From: Paludibacteraceae bacterium
Lineage (GTDB): Bacteria; Bacteroidota; Bacteroidia; Bacteroidales; Paludibacteraceae
NCBI GenBank assembly: GCA_017471175.1
Contig: JAFUVS010000017.1
Span: 62,001 to 126,000, forward strand
Length of the DNA stretch: 64,000 nucleotides
Direction: 5' to 3'
Part shown: piece after piece, positions 34,771-43,938 of the stretch
Position numbering within the stretch: position 1 is the first letter of the stretch
Layout: every line of letters starts with the position of its first letter
The notes under the pieces: model-generated
Told to the model about the DNA's origin: nothing
Database searches by the model: none
What the model saw: only the letters and a program-made list of their open reading frames with translations
Position numbers and translations under genes: made by a program

Positions 34771-36453
34771 ATGAAAGCAAAAGTTCTATCTTTGACAATC
34801 GCTTTGTCCTTTGGTCTTGTTCTCACTGCGCAGGATTATTCCTTGCAGCCCGCATTAGGAGACAACTGCACCAGTATTCTTGTCTCTCGCGGAGCCAGTG
34901 AGGATGGTTCGGTGATTACTTCTCATACGTGTGATTCGTGGTATCGCACGTGGATGCGTTGGCTTCCTTCGGTGGAGTACAAGAGCGATACGCTGGTAGA
35001 GGTCTATAGTGGACTGATGCACACCGAGTACCCTGGCAGTATGGATGGTGTAAAAGTGAAAGGGAAAGTTATGCAAAAAGCGGGCAAGACCTATCGCGTG
35101 CTTGACACTGCTTACCCTTGTATGAACGAGAAGCAGCTGGCTATGGGCGAGACTACCTACGGCGGGCGCGATACCTTGCGCAATAAGGAAGGCTTGCTGA
35201 TGATTGAAGAGTTGGCGCGTCTTGCTCTACAGCGTTGTTCCACGGCGCGGGAGGCTATCCTTTATATGGGTGAGTTGGCGTATGAATACGGCTATGGTGA
35301 TGGCGGCGAGTGTCTGACGATTATTGACCCCAAAGAAGCATGGATATTCGAGATTCAGGGTGAAGGTCCTAAGCAGGTCGGTGCCGTATGGGCGGCGTGC
35401 CGTATCCCTGACGGAGAAGTGAGTGTGAGTGCCAATATCAGCCGTATAGGTAGTCTCAAACCATTGTCCGAACCGGCACCGCAGAAAACCAAAAAGGGCA
35501 AGAAAGCACCTTATAAACCTCTTGAAAGCGAGAGTGTGATGGCATCGCAGAACGTCTTCTCCGTGGCTCGCCAACTCGGTTTATGGGACGGGTCTTCCGA
35601 GTTTTCGTTCTGGCGCGCATATAGCGGTGAAAACTATGAGGGCGAGATGAAGAACTACGCTATACGCGAACTATTTGTGCTGCAACAGATTGCCCCCTCG
35701 TTGGGTCTGACCAAGGACATTGAGGAATTGCCTTTGAGCGTCAAACCCGACAAGAAACTGTCTGTCAAGGACGTTAGCCGTCTGCTCGGCTCATACTATG
35801 AGGGTACTGAAAACGACCTGACTCAACTTATGCGTGTACCCAAGAAAGGTCGTCAGCTCTTCAGTAAGGAGAAATGGGAGGACAAGGACAGTGTCGTTTC
35901 CAATTTCGCCAATCCGTGGATGCGCTTTGACGAGATTAGTGCCTATTATGCTATGACGGGCGATGCACGCTTTGATTGGGTTCGTACTATTGCTGTGCCC
36001 CAATGCGCTTATTCCACTGTCATTCAAGCGCGCGAATGGTTGCCCGATGCCGTGGGAGGTGTATGCTGGATGTCGCTTGACAACCCCGGACAGAGTCCGC
36101 GTTTCCCTATTTTTGCAGGAGGCACTGAACTGCCGGCTATGCTCAAGATTTGCGGACAGCACCGCTATCGTGAGGACTGCCTGTTGTGGCACTTGCGCCA
36201 GACCAACAAACTCGCTGCTGTGCGGTGGGGAATATGTCGTAAGACCCTCGAACCGGCACGTGACCGATTCCTTGACAAAGGTTTGCGCGAAATGCCCTAT
36301 GTGGAAAAAATCTATAAGGAAACCGCTTTCAGGGACGAAAAAGAGGCTACTGCATTGCTCAATGATTATACTGCTGATTTCGTAGGTGCACTTGTCTTGC
36401 GGTGGGATGAACTGTACTTGAGTTATTGGCGCAAGTTCTGGGCAGGATTCTAA
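34771..36453 (+). CDS. C69 family dipeptidase, secreted
   Basis: This protein has 560 residues with a signal peptide (MKAKVLSLTIALSFGLVLTA). The mature protein has DNCTSILVSRGASEDGSVITSH, where Cys33 is the expected N-terminal nucleophile of the C69 (PepD/U34) family after self-processing. Further family segments are GGRDTLRNKEGLLMIEELARLALQR (seen as separate short motifs GGRDTL and EGLLMIEELARLA), YEYGYGDGGECLTI and the late FPIFAGGTELP. It likely cleaves dipeptides in the periplasm. It follows the fba terminator; an inverted repeat lies just after its stop. A TATCTTTG inside the signal-peptide codons is not taken as its promoter. Confidence 0.9.
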   Translation: MKAKVLSLTIALSFGLVLTAQDYSLQPALGDNCTSILVSRGASEDGSVITSHTCDSWYRTWMRWLPSVEYKSDTLVEVYSGLMHTEYPGSMDGVKVKGKVMQKAGKTYRVLDTAYPCMNEKQLAMGETTYGGRDTLRNKEGLLMIEELARLALQRCSTAREAILYMGELAYEYGYGDGGECLTIIDPKEAWIFEIQGEGPKQVGAVWAACRIPDGEVSVSANISRIGSLKPLSEPAPQKTKKGKKAPYKPLESESVMASQNVFSVARQLGLWDGSSEFSFWRAYSGENYEGEMKNYAIRELFVLQQIAPSLGLTKDIEELPLSVKPDKKLSVKDVSRLLGSYYEGTENDLTQLMRVPKKGRQLFSKEKWEDKDSVVSNFANPWMRFDEISAYYAMTGDARFDWVRTIAVPQCAYSTVIQAREWLPDAVGGVCWMSLDNPGQSPRFPIFAGGTELPAMLKICGQHRYREDCLLWHLRQTNKLAAVRWGICRKTLEPARDRFLDKGLREMPYVEKIYKETAFRDEKEATALLNDYTADFVGALVLRWDELYLSYWRKFWAGF

Positions 36454-36645
36454 TGGAAGGATGAATTGCCGATGTTATCGAAGCGGAATTGGTCGTCCAC
36501 GCCCAATTCCGCCCCTTCGTCTATCAATCCATCAAAGCCGGGCAAACCAACCAATGACAGATAGATAAGGCAGATTTTTACAAAAATCAACTTTCTATTA
36601 ATCAGCAATCGTCAAGCTATGTACATGCAGAGCGCAAGCATTCTA

Positions 36646-36689
36646 TAGTAGGTGGTTAGTAGGTGATTACTATGTTATTTGTACGTAAT
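36646..36689. repeat. Degenerate 11-bp tandem repeat, about 4 units
   Basis: Units TAGTAGGTGGT, TAGTAGGTGAT, TACTATGTTAT and TTGTACGTAAT follow each other in an 11-bp register. Only the first two are close copies, so this is the weakest of the four 11-bp arrays. Confidence 0.55.
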
Positions 36690-36731
36690 TCAGCTGATCA
36701 CAAGCTTACTACAGCATAACAAAATAACAGT

Positions 36732-36751
36732 ATCCGCCAAGTTTGGCGGAT
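36732..36751. promoter_or_regulatory. Perfect 20-bp palindrome
   Basis: ATCCGCCAAGTTTGGCGGAT: 9-bp arms with a 2-base centre. There is no T run on either strand directly after it, so it is better viewed as a possible operator or recombination remnant than as a terminator. It lies 80 bases upstream of the C10 protease promoter. Confidence 0.5.
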
Positions 36752-36830
36752 CAAAAAACACCCAACAACCTACAGATTAGTGTCCAAATCCGCTAAAAAC
36801 ACACGTTCCAAAACGATTTTCGCTCAAATA

Positions 36831-36862
36831 CTTGCATATATCAAAAAAAATCCGTAACTTTG
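36831..36862 (+). promoter_or_regulatory. Promoter of the C10 protease gene
   Basis: CTTG (36831-36834, one mismatch to TTTG), 20 bases, TAACTTTG (36855-36862), 61 bases before the ATG. Confidence 0.7.
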
Positions 36863-36923
36863 CAGCCGTCTTTTTATATACAATTTTGTTATATAGAAGT
36901 TGTAAATGTGAAAATCCATAGCA

Positions 36924-39857
36924 ATGAAAAAAATAATACTCTTGTTTCTGCTATTACCATGCTTGGTAATGGCATCGCCGGTGAGTCCCGATAAGGCTAA
37001 AAAAGTAGCCACTCATTTCTTTGAAAACGCTATCCAAGAGAATGCCGTTCAGCGGCGCAAAGCCTCATTCCAACGCATAGAGCAACCTCACAGCAAGAAA
37101 ATCCGCAGAGCTGCCGGAAGAAGCTATGAACCCTATTATGTCTTCAATAATATGGATGGGGGATTTGTCATCGTCGCAGGTGACGATAGAGTGCAGCCGA
37201 TATTGGCGTACTCCGCTGATGGCGAATTTGCTCAAGACAGCCTACCTTCCCAGATTCAAAAGTGGTTGGATATGTACAGCAAGCAAATTCAGTATGTGAC
37301 TGATAACAATATATCTAATGACAGTATTGCAAGTCTCTGGACCATTTCCGTTCCATGCAGAACGATGGCATCTGAAGTGGTTGCCCCTCTCTTACAAACC
37401 CGCTGGAACCAATCGCCTCTTTATAACGACAAGTGTCCCTATGATGCAGAACTTTCTCCGTTGGGTTCACGCCCTACGGTAGGGTGCGTAGCTTGTGCGA
37501 TGGGGCAGATAATGAAGTATTGGGAATTCCCTTCTTTTGGTCTTGGCAGCCACTCCTACAATTCTGCCAACTACGGCACGCTGTCCGCAAACTTCGGCAG
37601 AACAAAATACGATTGGGCTAACATGCCGGAAAGACTTACAGCAAGCAGTACGGAAGCACAAATAGATGCTGTTTCCACTTTATTATACCACTGCGGCGTT
37701 TCGGTTGATATGCAGTATAACAGCGACGGCAATGGTTCCAGCGGAGCTTATACGACATTGCCGGCTCGCTATAAAATATGGAAAGCGACAGCGGAAGAAG
37801 CATTGGTGGATTATTTCGGATATAAAGCCGGTACTGTCAAAGGAGTATTTATGGAAGATTACACATATAATGAATGGATATCTTTACTTAAGAACGAACT
37901 GAACAATAATCGTCCTATCCTGTATTCCGGTGCCTCGGACGGCGGAGGGCATGCCTTTATCTGTGACGGATATGATGATGACGATTTCTTCCATTTCAAC
38001 TGGGGTTGGGGAGGCTCATACAACGGTTATTATACCTTATTGACATCCTCCTATCCTCTTATTCTTTATCCGCAAGACCAAAATGCAGTAATCGGCATTA
38101 TACCGGACAAAACTTCACAAACGTATGATTTGGCTATGTATGCGGACTTGGAGACAGCAAGTTCCACCTACACTTTTGGTCAGGATATGTCCGTCACAGG
38201 ACAAATCGAAAACAACGGCACCGGCACATTTATGGGAGAATTCAGAGTGGGGCTTTACAATTCCAACGACGAATTTGTCGGATGGTCCAACGAGACTTAT
38301 TCCGTCACGCTGGCAAAAGGCAATTATACCACTGCAAAAACCTTTACTTTTACAGGAGGAACACCCTACATTACAGGGAAATATACTGCATATATGTTCT
38401 ACCGGGAAAATGGTACTTACCAATGGCATCCGGTCAGAAGTGACATAGGTCTTTTCCTCACGGAATATAACAATGTCTCTTTTACTATCTCATACAAGAC
38501 GAATTCCTTACGGACTTATTCCGCTTTCTCTGTAGCGGAAAACAAGTTTGTAACAGGACAGTCCGTGCACGTTAATGTGGATATTCTCAATGCCGGCAGT
38601 TCCACTTTCTACGGAAAAATAAAGTTATGCCTGACACAAACCGACGGCTCTATCGCCCAAGACATTGACATCTATAACACCACATCCGGATTAAACGCCA
38701 ACACACATTTTTCCGGCGGATTGGATTTTGCCGGTACACTCACTGCCAATCCGGGAACATACTATCTGACGTTGCTGTTCCAAAGAACAGGCGAAACGAC
38801 TTGGTACTATGTGGGATGCGACCAATACCAGAATCCTACTCCTGTCAATGTGGTTGCACCTCCTTTAGTGGCAGACAGCTATGAAGAAAACGATACACAA
38901 GCCACATCAGCAAACATAATGCCCGATTTCATAGAAGCGGACAAACCTACTTTCGGAACCGGGGAAGTATCATTACATACGACCGAAGATATTGATTACT
39001 ATAAAGTCGATTTCCCTGCCGGATACAAATATTACGTTACAATCGATTTGTATGACTATTACAACCGGAACGGCAACTACCATTCAGGTGATGTGAAATT
39101 AGCCTACTCATTAGACGGTCAGACATATTCCGGGTATTTTGACGATGGGGTCAGCGAAGCAAATCAAGTAGTCTTTGAAGGACCGCTAACAATGTATATA
39201 CAGGTTGTTCCTTACCTTACTGATTGGATTGGTACTTACGAATTGGCAGGACATGTTACACGTGAAAAAATAGATGATGTTCCCGATGACTCCCAACCCG
39301 ATAACGGTAATTATGTCGTCCTTGCGCAACGCAGTGCAACGGAAAACTGGTTCTATATGACTTCCGATTTGGGAACGGCAAAGAACAAACGCTACCAGGC
39401 TGTGGATGCCGGCACAAACTCCCTGGCAAGTGTGAGCACATTTGGTTTGGAAAGCAAGTATTATTGGCGGATAGAAGGCAACAAACTCCACACAGCCGCC
39501 GGTTACAGCACTTGGACTTCCGGCAATACCGCCATCTTGAATGAAACAGGCAAAGAACTGACTATTGAAAAGCAAGCAGACGGAACTTACACCTTCTCGT
39601 TTGCAGATGGAACCAACACTCGCTATTTGGCATTTAATAAGACAGCCGGAAACAACTATTTTGCCTACTACAGCGGTACAAACCAAATCTATAAGCTTAC
39701 GCTTGTTAAAGAAGGCAAAAACGGAACAACCACCGCCATAGAAGAAAACGAATCTCAGCCAAACACTCAAACAGCAACCAAAATCCTTCGCAACGGACAA
39801 ATCCTTATCCTCCGCGGCGACAAGACCTATACGCTGCAAGGTCAAGAGGTAAAGTAA
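36924..39857 (+). CDS. Secreted C10 family cysteine protease with C-terminal sorting-like tail
   Basis: This protein has 977 residues. After a signal peptide (1-17) comes a propeptide/Spi-like inhibitor domain (about 20-150) and the streptopain-type C10 catalytic domain: nucleophile Cys188 in PTVGCVACAMGQIMKYW and His343 in GGGHAFICDGYD, then the NWGWGGSYNGYY motif. Residues about 400-800 form beta-sandwich domains, including a CARDB-like pair and a pre-peptidase-like domain (DSYEENDTQATSA). Near the end a region with SATENWFYMTSDLG precedes a short conserved tail (KILRNGQILILRG, then KTYTLQGQEVK) common on Bacteroidales secreted proteins, probably a type IX secretion signal or its relic. Similar enzymes are PrtT, interpain and Bfp proteases. 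It has its own promoter. Confidence 0.9.
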   Translation: MKKIILLFLLLPCLVMASPVSPDKAKKVATHFFENAIQENAVQRRKASFQRIEQPHSKKIRRAAGRSYEPYYVFNNMDGGFVIVAGDDRVQPILAYSADGEFAQDSLPSQIQKWLDMYSKQIQYVTDNNISNDSIASLWTISVPCRTMASEVVAPLLQTRWNQSPLYNDKCPYDAELSPLGSRPTVGCVACAMGQIMKYWEFPSFGLGSHSYNSANYGTLSANFGRTKYDWANMPERLTASSTEAQIDAVSTLLYHCGVSVDMQYNSDGNGSSGAYTTLPARYKIWKATAEEALVDYFGYKAGTVKGVFMEDYTYNEWISLLKNELNNNRPILYSGASDGGGHAFICDGYDDDDFFHFNWGWGGSYNGYYTLLTSSYPLILYPQDQNAVIGIIPDKTSQTYDLAMYADLETASSTYTFGQDMSVTGQIENNGTGTFMGEFRVGLYNSNDEFVGWSNETYSVTLAKGNYTTAKTFTFTGGTPYITGKYTAYMFYRENGTYQWHPVRSDIGLFLTEYNNVSFTISYKTNSLRTYSAFSVAENKFVTGQSVHVNVDILNAGSSTFYGKIKLCLTQTDGSIAQDIDIYNTTSGLNANTHFSGGLDFAGTLTANPGTYYLTLLFQRTGETTWYYVGCDQYQNPTPVNVVAPPLVADSYEENDTQATSANIMPDFIEADKPTFGTGEVSLHTTEDIDYYKVDFPAGYKYYVTIDLYDYYNRNGNYHSGDVKLAYSLDGQTYSGYFDDGVSEANQVVFEGPLTMYIQVVPYLTDWIGTYELAGHVTREKIDDVPDDSQPDNGNYVVLAQRSATENWFYMTSDLGTAKNKRYQAVDAGTNSLASVSTFGLESKYYWRIEGNKLHTAAGYSTWTSGNTAILNETGKELTIEKQADGTYTFSFADGTNTRYLAFNKTAGNNYFAYYSGTNQIYKLTLVKEGKNGTTTAIEENESQPNTQTATKILRNGQILILRGDKTYTLQGQEVK

Positions 39858-39897
39858 AAAAGCCACAGAAAACAATGAATATAGTGCAATTTATGCT

Positions 39898-39929
39898 TTT
39901 TTTCTATTGCAAAAAATTGCGTATCTTTG
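39898..39929 (+). promoter_or_regulatory. Promoter of hutHI
   Basis: The -7 element TATCTTTG (39922-39929) is exact; the -33 position 20 bases before holds TTTT, one mismatch. The hutH ATG is 22 bases downstream. Confidence 0.65.
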
Positions 39930-39951
39930 CCCGCAATAAAAAAAAACCATT

Positions 39952-41436
39952 ATGCATACCATCTCACACTCACTGCTCACGCTTGACCGCGTCAAGCAAA
40001 TCCTCGACAACCACGAACAGTTGCAACTCGGCAAAGATGCCATCGCCGCTATCGAAAAATGCCGTAAATACTTGGATAGCAAGATGGGAGACATAGGTCG
40101 CCCTGTCTATGGTATCACCACTGGTTTCGGCTCCCTATGCAACATCACCATCCCCGCAGAAGACCTCAGCCAGTTGCAGCACAACCTCGTCATGTCCCAC
40201 GCCTGCGGTATGGGCGAAGAGGTTCGACCCGAAATCGTGCGCCTTATGCTCTTCCTCAAAGCTCAATCGCTCAGTTACGGACATTCAGGCACCCAACTCA
40301 TTACAGTACAGCGGCTTATTGATATGTTCAACAACGACATCCTGCCCGTGGTCTATCAGCAAGGCTCACTCGGCGCATCCGGCGACTTGGCTCCCTTGGC
40401 ACACCTATCCTTGCCTCTCATCGGTATGGGCGAGGTCTATTACAAGGGACAACGCCGTCAAGCAGCCGACGTATGGCAGGAGATGGGTTGGGAGCCGATT
40501 CGCTTGCAGTCGAAAGAGGGATTGGCTCTGCTCAACGGAACGCAGTTCATGTCCGCACACGCCATCTGGTCGCTCATACAGGCGGAACGCCTCAGCAAGT
40601 GGGCAGATATGATTGGTGCCATCTCGTTAGAAGCCTACGACGGACGCATTGAGCCGTTCTATCCGCATAGTCATCGCCTGCGCCGACAGGCAGGACAACT
40701 CGTAACAGCCGACCGCTTCCGCAACCTGCTCGAAGGCAGCGAATTGATTATGCGTAAGAAAGAACACGTGCAGGATCCGTATTCATTCCGTTGCATTCCT
40801 CAAGTACATGGTGCAGCCAAAGACAGTATCGCCTACGTGCGCAGTGCCATAGAGAACGAAATCAATTCCGCCACCGATAATCCCAATGTTTTTCCTGACG
40901 AGGATATGATTATTTCCGCCGGTAATTTCCACGGGGAGCCGATTGCTTTGCCGATGGATATGCTGGCTATTGCGCTGAGTGAATTGGCAAGTATCTCGGA
41001 GCGTCGTATTTACCAATTGATTTCCGGTCAGCGCGGTTTGCCATCATTCCTTGTTGCCAAGCCCGGGCTGAACAGTGGTTTTATGATTCCGCAATACACC
41101 GCCGCCAGTATCGTCAGCCAGAACAAAGGACTTTGCTGGCCTGCTTCGTGCGATAGTATTCCTTCTTCACAAGGGCAGGAAGACCACGTGTCAATGGGTT
41201 CCAACGCAGCTACTAAACTGGTTCGCGTGGTGGAAAACACAGAGTCCGTACTCGGTATCGAACTCATGAACGCTGTTCAAGCTCTTGAGTTCCGCCGCCC
41301 TGCCAAATCCTCTCCAAAACTGGAGAAAGTGGTTAGCGAATACCGCCAAGTAGTTCCCTTTATCTACACCGACCGGTATATGCACCCGCTCATGATGGCA
41401 TCCAAAGAGTTTATCCGCCGCGAAGATCTATTCTAA
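39952..41436 (+). CDS. hutH: Histidine ammonia-lyase
   Basis: This protein has 494 residues. It converts histidine to urocanate and ammonia. The Ala-Ser-Gly triad that cyclises to the MIO cofactor is at 142-144 within QQGSLGASGDLAPLAHL. Other marks are VYGITTGFGSL (52-62), HDP-like region FRCIPQVHGAAKDS, ATDNPNVFPDED and the C-terminal SMGSNAATK. Length is slightly below the 510 typical. hutI starts 3 bases after its stop; urocanase (hutU) and formiminotransferase genes are not next to it. Confidence 0.97.
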   Translation: MHTISHSLLTLDRVKQILDNHEQLQLGKDAIAAIEKCRKYLDSKMGDIGRPVYGITTGFGSLCNITIPAEDLSQLQHNLVMSHACGMGEEVRPEIVRLMLFLKAQSLSYGHSGTQLITVQRLIDMFNNDILPVVYQQGSLGASGDLAPLAHLSLPLIGMGEVYYKGQRRQAADVWQEMGWEPIRLQSKEGLALLNGTQFMSAHAIWSLIQAERLSKWADMIGAISLEAYDGRIEPFYPHSHRLRRQAGQLVTADRFRNLLEGSELIMRKKEHVQDPYSFRCIPQVHGAAKDSIAYVRSAIENEINSATDNPNVFPDEDMIISAGNFHGEPIALPMDMLAIALSELASISERRIYQLISGQRGLPSFLVAKPGLNSGFMIPQYTAASIVSQNKGLCWPASCDSIPSSQGQEDHVSMGSNAATKLVRVVENTESVLGIELMNAVQALEFRRPAKSSPKLEKVVSEYRQVVPFIYTDRYMHPLMMASKEFIRREDLF

Positions 41437-41439
41437 ACT

Positions 41440-42678
41440 ATGGCTACTATTTGCATCAAAAACATCGGTGAAATCATCGGCATCGTTCCTCAAGGTGTTC
41501 GCCGAAAAGAGGGCGCAGAGATGAACGAAACAGGAATTATGCACGATGCCTATCTGCTCATTGAGGATGGTCGTATAGCCGCTTTTGGCTTGATGACCGA
41601 GATGCCTCAAGCAGACGAATACATTGACGCAGAAAGAGGACTTGTATTGCCCTCTTTCTGCGATTCACATACCCACATCGTCTATTCGAAAGCGCGGCAC
41701 AATGAGTTCTTAGATAAGATTAACGGCTTGACTTATGAGCAAATAGCCGCAAATGGCGGCGGAATTCTTAATTCGGCTGACTACCTGCATAACACCTCCG
41801 AAGACGATCTCTATGAGCAGTCAATGAAACGTGTCAATGAGATGATAGGAAAAGGCACGGGAGCCATCGAAATCAAATCCGGTTACGGACTCAACACCGA
41901 AGACGAGATGAAGATGCTGCGCGTTATCCGCCGAATCAAAGAAACTTCGCCTGCCATCATCAAAAGCACGTTTCTTGGTGCGCATGCCGTAGGACGGGGT
42001 TACACACATGAGCAGTATGTCCGTCTCGTCTGCGAGGAGATGATTCCCCGCGTAGCTGCAGAACAATTGGCAGACTATGTGGACGTGTTCTGCGATGAAG
42101 GCTTCTTTACCGTCGAAGACACCGACAGCATCCTCACACAGGGAGCCAAGTACGGTCTGAAAGCCAAGATACACGCCAACGAACTGGCTGTCAGCGGCGG
42201 CGTGCAAGTAGGCGTGAAACACGGCGCACTCAGCGTGGATCACCTTGAGAAAACTACAGATGTCGAGATAGAAGCCCTGCGCGGCACTACAACTATGCCT
42301 ACTATGCTCCCGGGCTCATCGTTCTTCCTCGGCTTGCCCTACGGGCGTGCCAAAGACTATATAAAAGCAGGGTTGGGCGTGGCACTTGCCAGCGACTATA
42401 ATCCGGGGTCCTCACCGAGCGGCGATATGCGCTTTGTGATGGCACTCGCCTGTATTCAGATGAAACTAACACCTATACAGGCTCTTAATGCTCTAACGCT
42501 CAATAGCGCGTATGCTATGGACTTGAGTGATGAAGTAGGGTCTATCACCATCGGCAAACGGGCGAACCTGATTATAACGCATCCGATGCAGTCGCTTGCA
42601 ATCATTCCCTATCAGTATCAATCGCCGTGGATGCACTATCATTTGTTATCCGGCGTTCCTTGCTCACAGACTACTTAA
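41440..42678 (+). CDS. hutI: Imidazolonepropionase
   Basis: This protein has 412 residues. It hydrolyses 4-imidazolone-5-propanoate to formiminoglutamate in histidine breakdown. Metal and substrate motifs: PSFCDSHTHIVYSKARHNEF (His77 and His79 of the amidohydrolase metal site), NGGGILNSADYL, EIKSGYGLNTEDEMKMLR, ANELAVSGGVQVG and SDYNPGSSPSGD. It is translated right behind hutH. Its TAA shares bases with the stop codon of the convergent esterase gene (4-base overlap). Confidence 0.97.
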   Translation: MATICIKNIGEIIGIVPQGVRRKEGAEMNETGIMHDAYLLIEDGRIAAFGLMTEMPQADEYIDAERGLVLPSFCDSHTHIVYSKARHNEFLDKINGLTYEQIAANGGGILNSADYLHNTSEDDLYEQSMKRVNEMIGKGTGAIEIKSGYGLNTEDEMKMLRVIRRIKETSPAIIKSTFLGAHAVGRGYTHEQYVRLVCEEMIPRVAAEQLADYVDVFCDEGFFTVEDTDSILTQGAKYGLKAKIHANELAVSGGVQVGVKHGALSVDHLEKTTDVEIEALRGTTTMPTMLPGSSFFLGLPYGRAKDYIKAGLGVALASDYNPGSSPSGDMRFVMALACIQMKLTPIQALNALTLNSAYAMDLSDEVGSITIGKRANLIITHPMQSLAIIPYQYQSPWMHYHLLSGVPCSQTT

Positions 42679-43931
42679 CGAGACGATGCTGTCCATTCGC
42701 CTGTACGGACAAAGTGTCCTAAACGGCGCATAAATGCCTCACGGAGTGTAGCGAACTCTTCTTCCGTGAGTTCGTTTCCCGTTAGAATAGTGTGCAGCCA
42801 GTTGTCAGCGTGTCCCGCAAAGAGCATCAACTCGCAGCAGTGGGTTGCTCCGTTCTCGCTTCCGCGCGGCACCCAATCGAACTCATGGAACTGTGCATCC
42901 ACGCCCTGACGGCGCAGATAACGCACGTATTGGCGAGATGTTTTGGTGAAAACATAACGCGTAATAAAGCCGTTCAGCCATTTTTCGCTAAACACCGAAC
43001 CATCATCTTTCTGCGTGCAGACCAACACTTTCTCAGGACGGACCTTCAACTGCTTGGGCATCTGCTGCAAGTCGGTAGGCGCAAAAAGCATCACGCCGAT
43101 GAACTGCGTCTGCTCGTATGCCGTTTGGGCTTTGCGTAGCGTATCGGCAGAACAGGTTTGCGGATCAATAGTATTAAGGAAACGGCTGGTCATTTCGCGC
43201 CAATACTTTTTGCCATCGCTCTTGCTGCGTGTCATTCCCATCGGAGCAGAAAAAACAGCGGCATAACGAATAAGGGGTTCGTCCATCTCGGCAAGCAGAT
43301 ATACAACGGACTGCGCCCCCGCCGACTGACCCGAAAGCGTTATCTGCTCCGGATTGCCGCCAAACTCGCGAATATGGCGGCTCACCCAGCGAAGAGCATT
43401 CATCTGGTCGTGAAGACCCAAGTTGGCGCAACCAATCTCCGGTCGGTACGCAAAACCGAACACGCCCAAACGGTAACTGATGGTAACCGTAACGATGTTC
43501 TCCTGCGCAGCAAGGTCATCAAGGTCGTTGATGGATGTTTCACCGCTGCCACTATTGAAAGAACCGCCGTGAATATGAACCAATACAGGCAGCAATGAGT
43601 CAGCAGGCAGATGCCGGTTGCTCTCCGACCACTTGCGAGGGGTATGAATGGTCAGACATAGACAATCCTCCGATTCGGTCATCTCGCTCAAGTCAAAACG
43701 TCCCCATTTATCCAACCCCTCCTGCGTCAAATACTGCGGGCACATCGGACCGCGCTTGCTATGATTCTGATTGGGGTCAAAGCGGTCAATCAGTACTGAC
43801 TCAGCAAAACGCTTCGCTTTAGCGTATGGGATATGGCGATACGATACGATGGACACTGCTGCAAATAGTTGAAAATGTAATTGTACAGCATATAAAGCGG
43901 CAATGATGAGCGTTCGTTTTGTAGAGTTCAT
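42675..43931 (-). CDS. Type B carboxylesterase family protein
   Basis: The ATG at 43931 opens a signal peptide (MNSTKRTLIIAALYAVQLHF) and lies 8 bases after the cstA stop, giving 418 residues; the frame extends 15 codons upstream. Type B carboxylesterase marks are ESEDCLCLTIHTPRKW, VLVHIHGGSFNSGSG (oxyanion hole), the nucleophile elbow LSGQSAGAQS and a late catalytic His in GATHCCELMLF. It is a likely periplasmic esterase of unknown substrate. It is shorter than the usual 500-550 residues because the central cap is reduced. It ends the long minus-strand run that starts at dxs. Confidence 0.88.
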   Translation of the reverse strand: MNSTKRTLIIAALYAVQLHFQLFAAVSIVSYRHIPYAKAKRFAESVLIDRFDPNQNHSKRGPMCPQYLTQEGLDKWGRFDLSEMTESEDCLCLTIHTPRKWSESNRHLPADSLLPVLVHIHGGSFNSGSGETSINDLDDLAAQENIVTVTISYRLGVFGFAYRPEIGCANLGLHDQMNALRWVSRHIREFGGNPEQITLSGQSAGAQSVVYLLAEMDEPLIRYAAVFSAPMGMTRSKSDGKKYWREMTSRFLNTIDPQTCSADTLRKAQTAYEQTQFIGVMLFAPTDLQQMPKQLKVRPEKVLVCTQKDDGSVFSEKWLNGFITRYVFTKTSRQYVRYLRRQGVDAQFHEFDWVPRGSENGATHCCELMLFAGHADNWLHTILTGNELTEEEFATLREAFMRRLGHFVRTGEWTASSR

Positions 43932-43938
43932 TATAAAA

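Larger units (their letters stand above)
36454..36923. other. Intergenic region with two palindromes, degenerate 11-bp array and promoter
   Basis: About 470 bases without a gene. It holds a hairpin at 36483-36512 (GCGGAATTGG...CCAATTCCGC, no T run), a four-unit degenerate 11-bp array (36646-36689), a perfect palindrome at 36732-36751 and the C10 protease promoter at 36831-36862. Short open frames do not look coding. Confidence 0.7.

Noticed and set aside
34787-34794. TATCTTTG box inside the first codons of the dipeptidase gene
   Set aside because: No TTTG lies 19-21 bases upstream and the start would fall inside the signal peptide.
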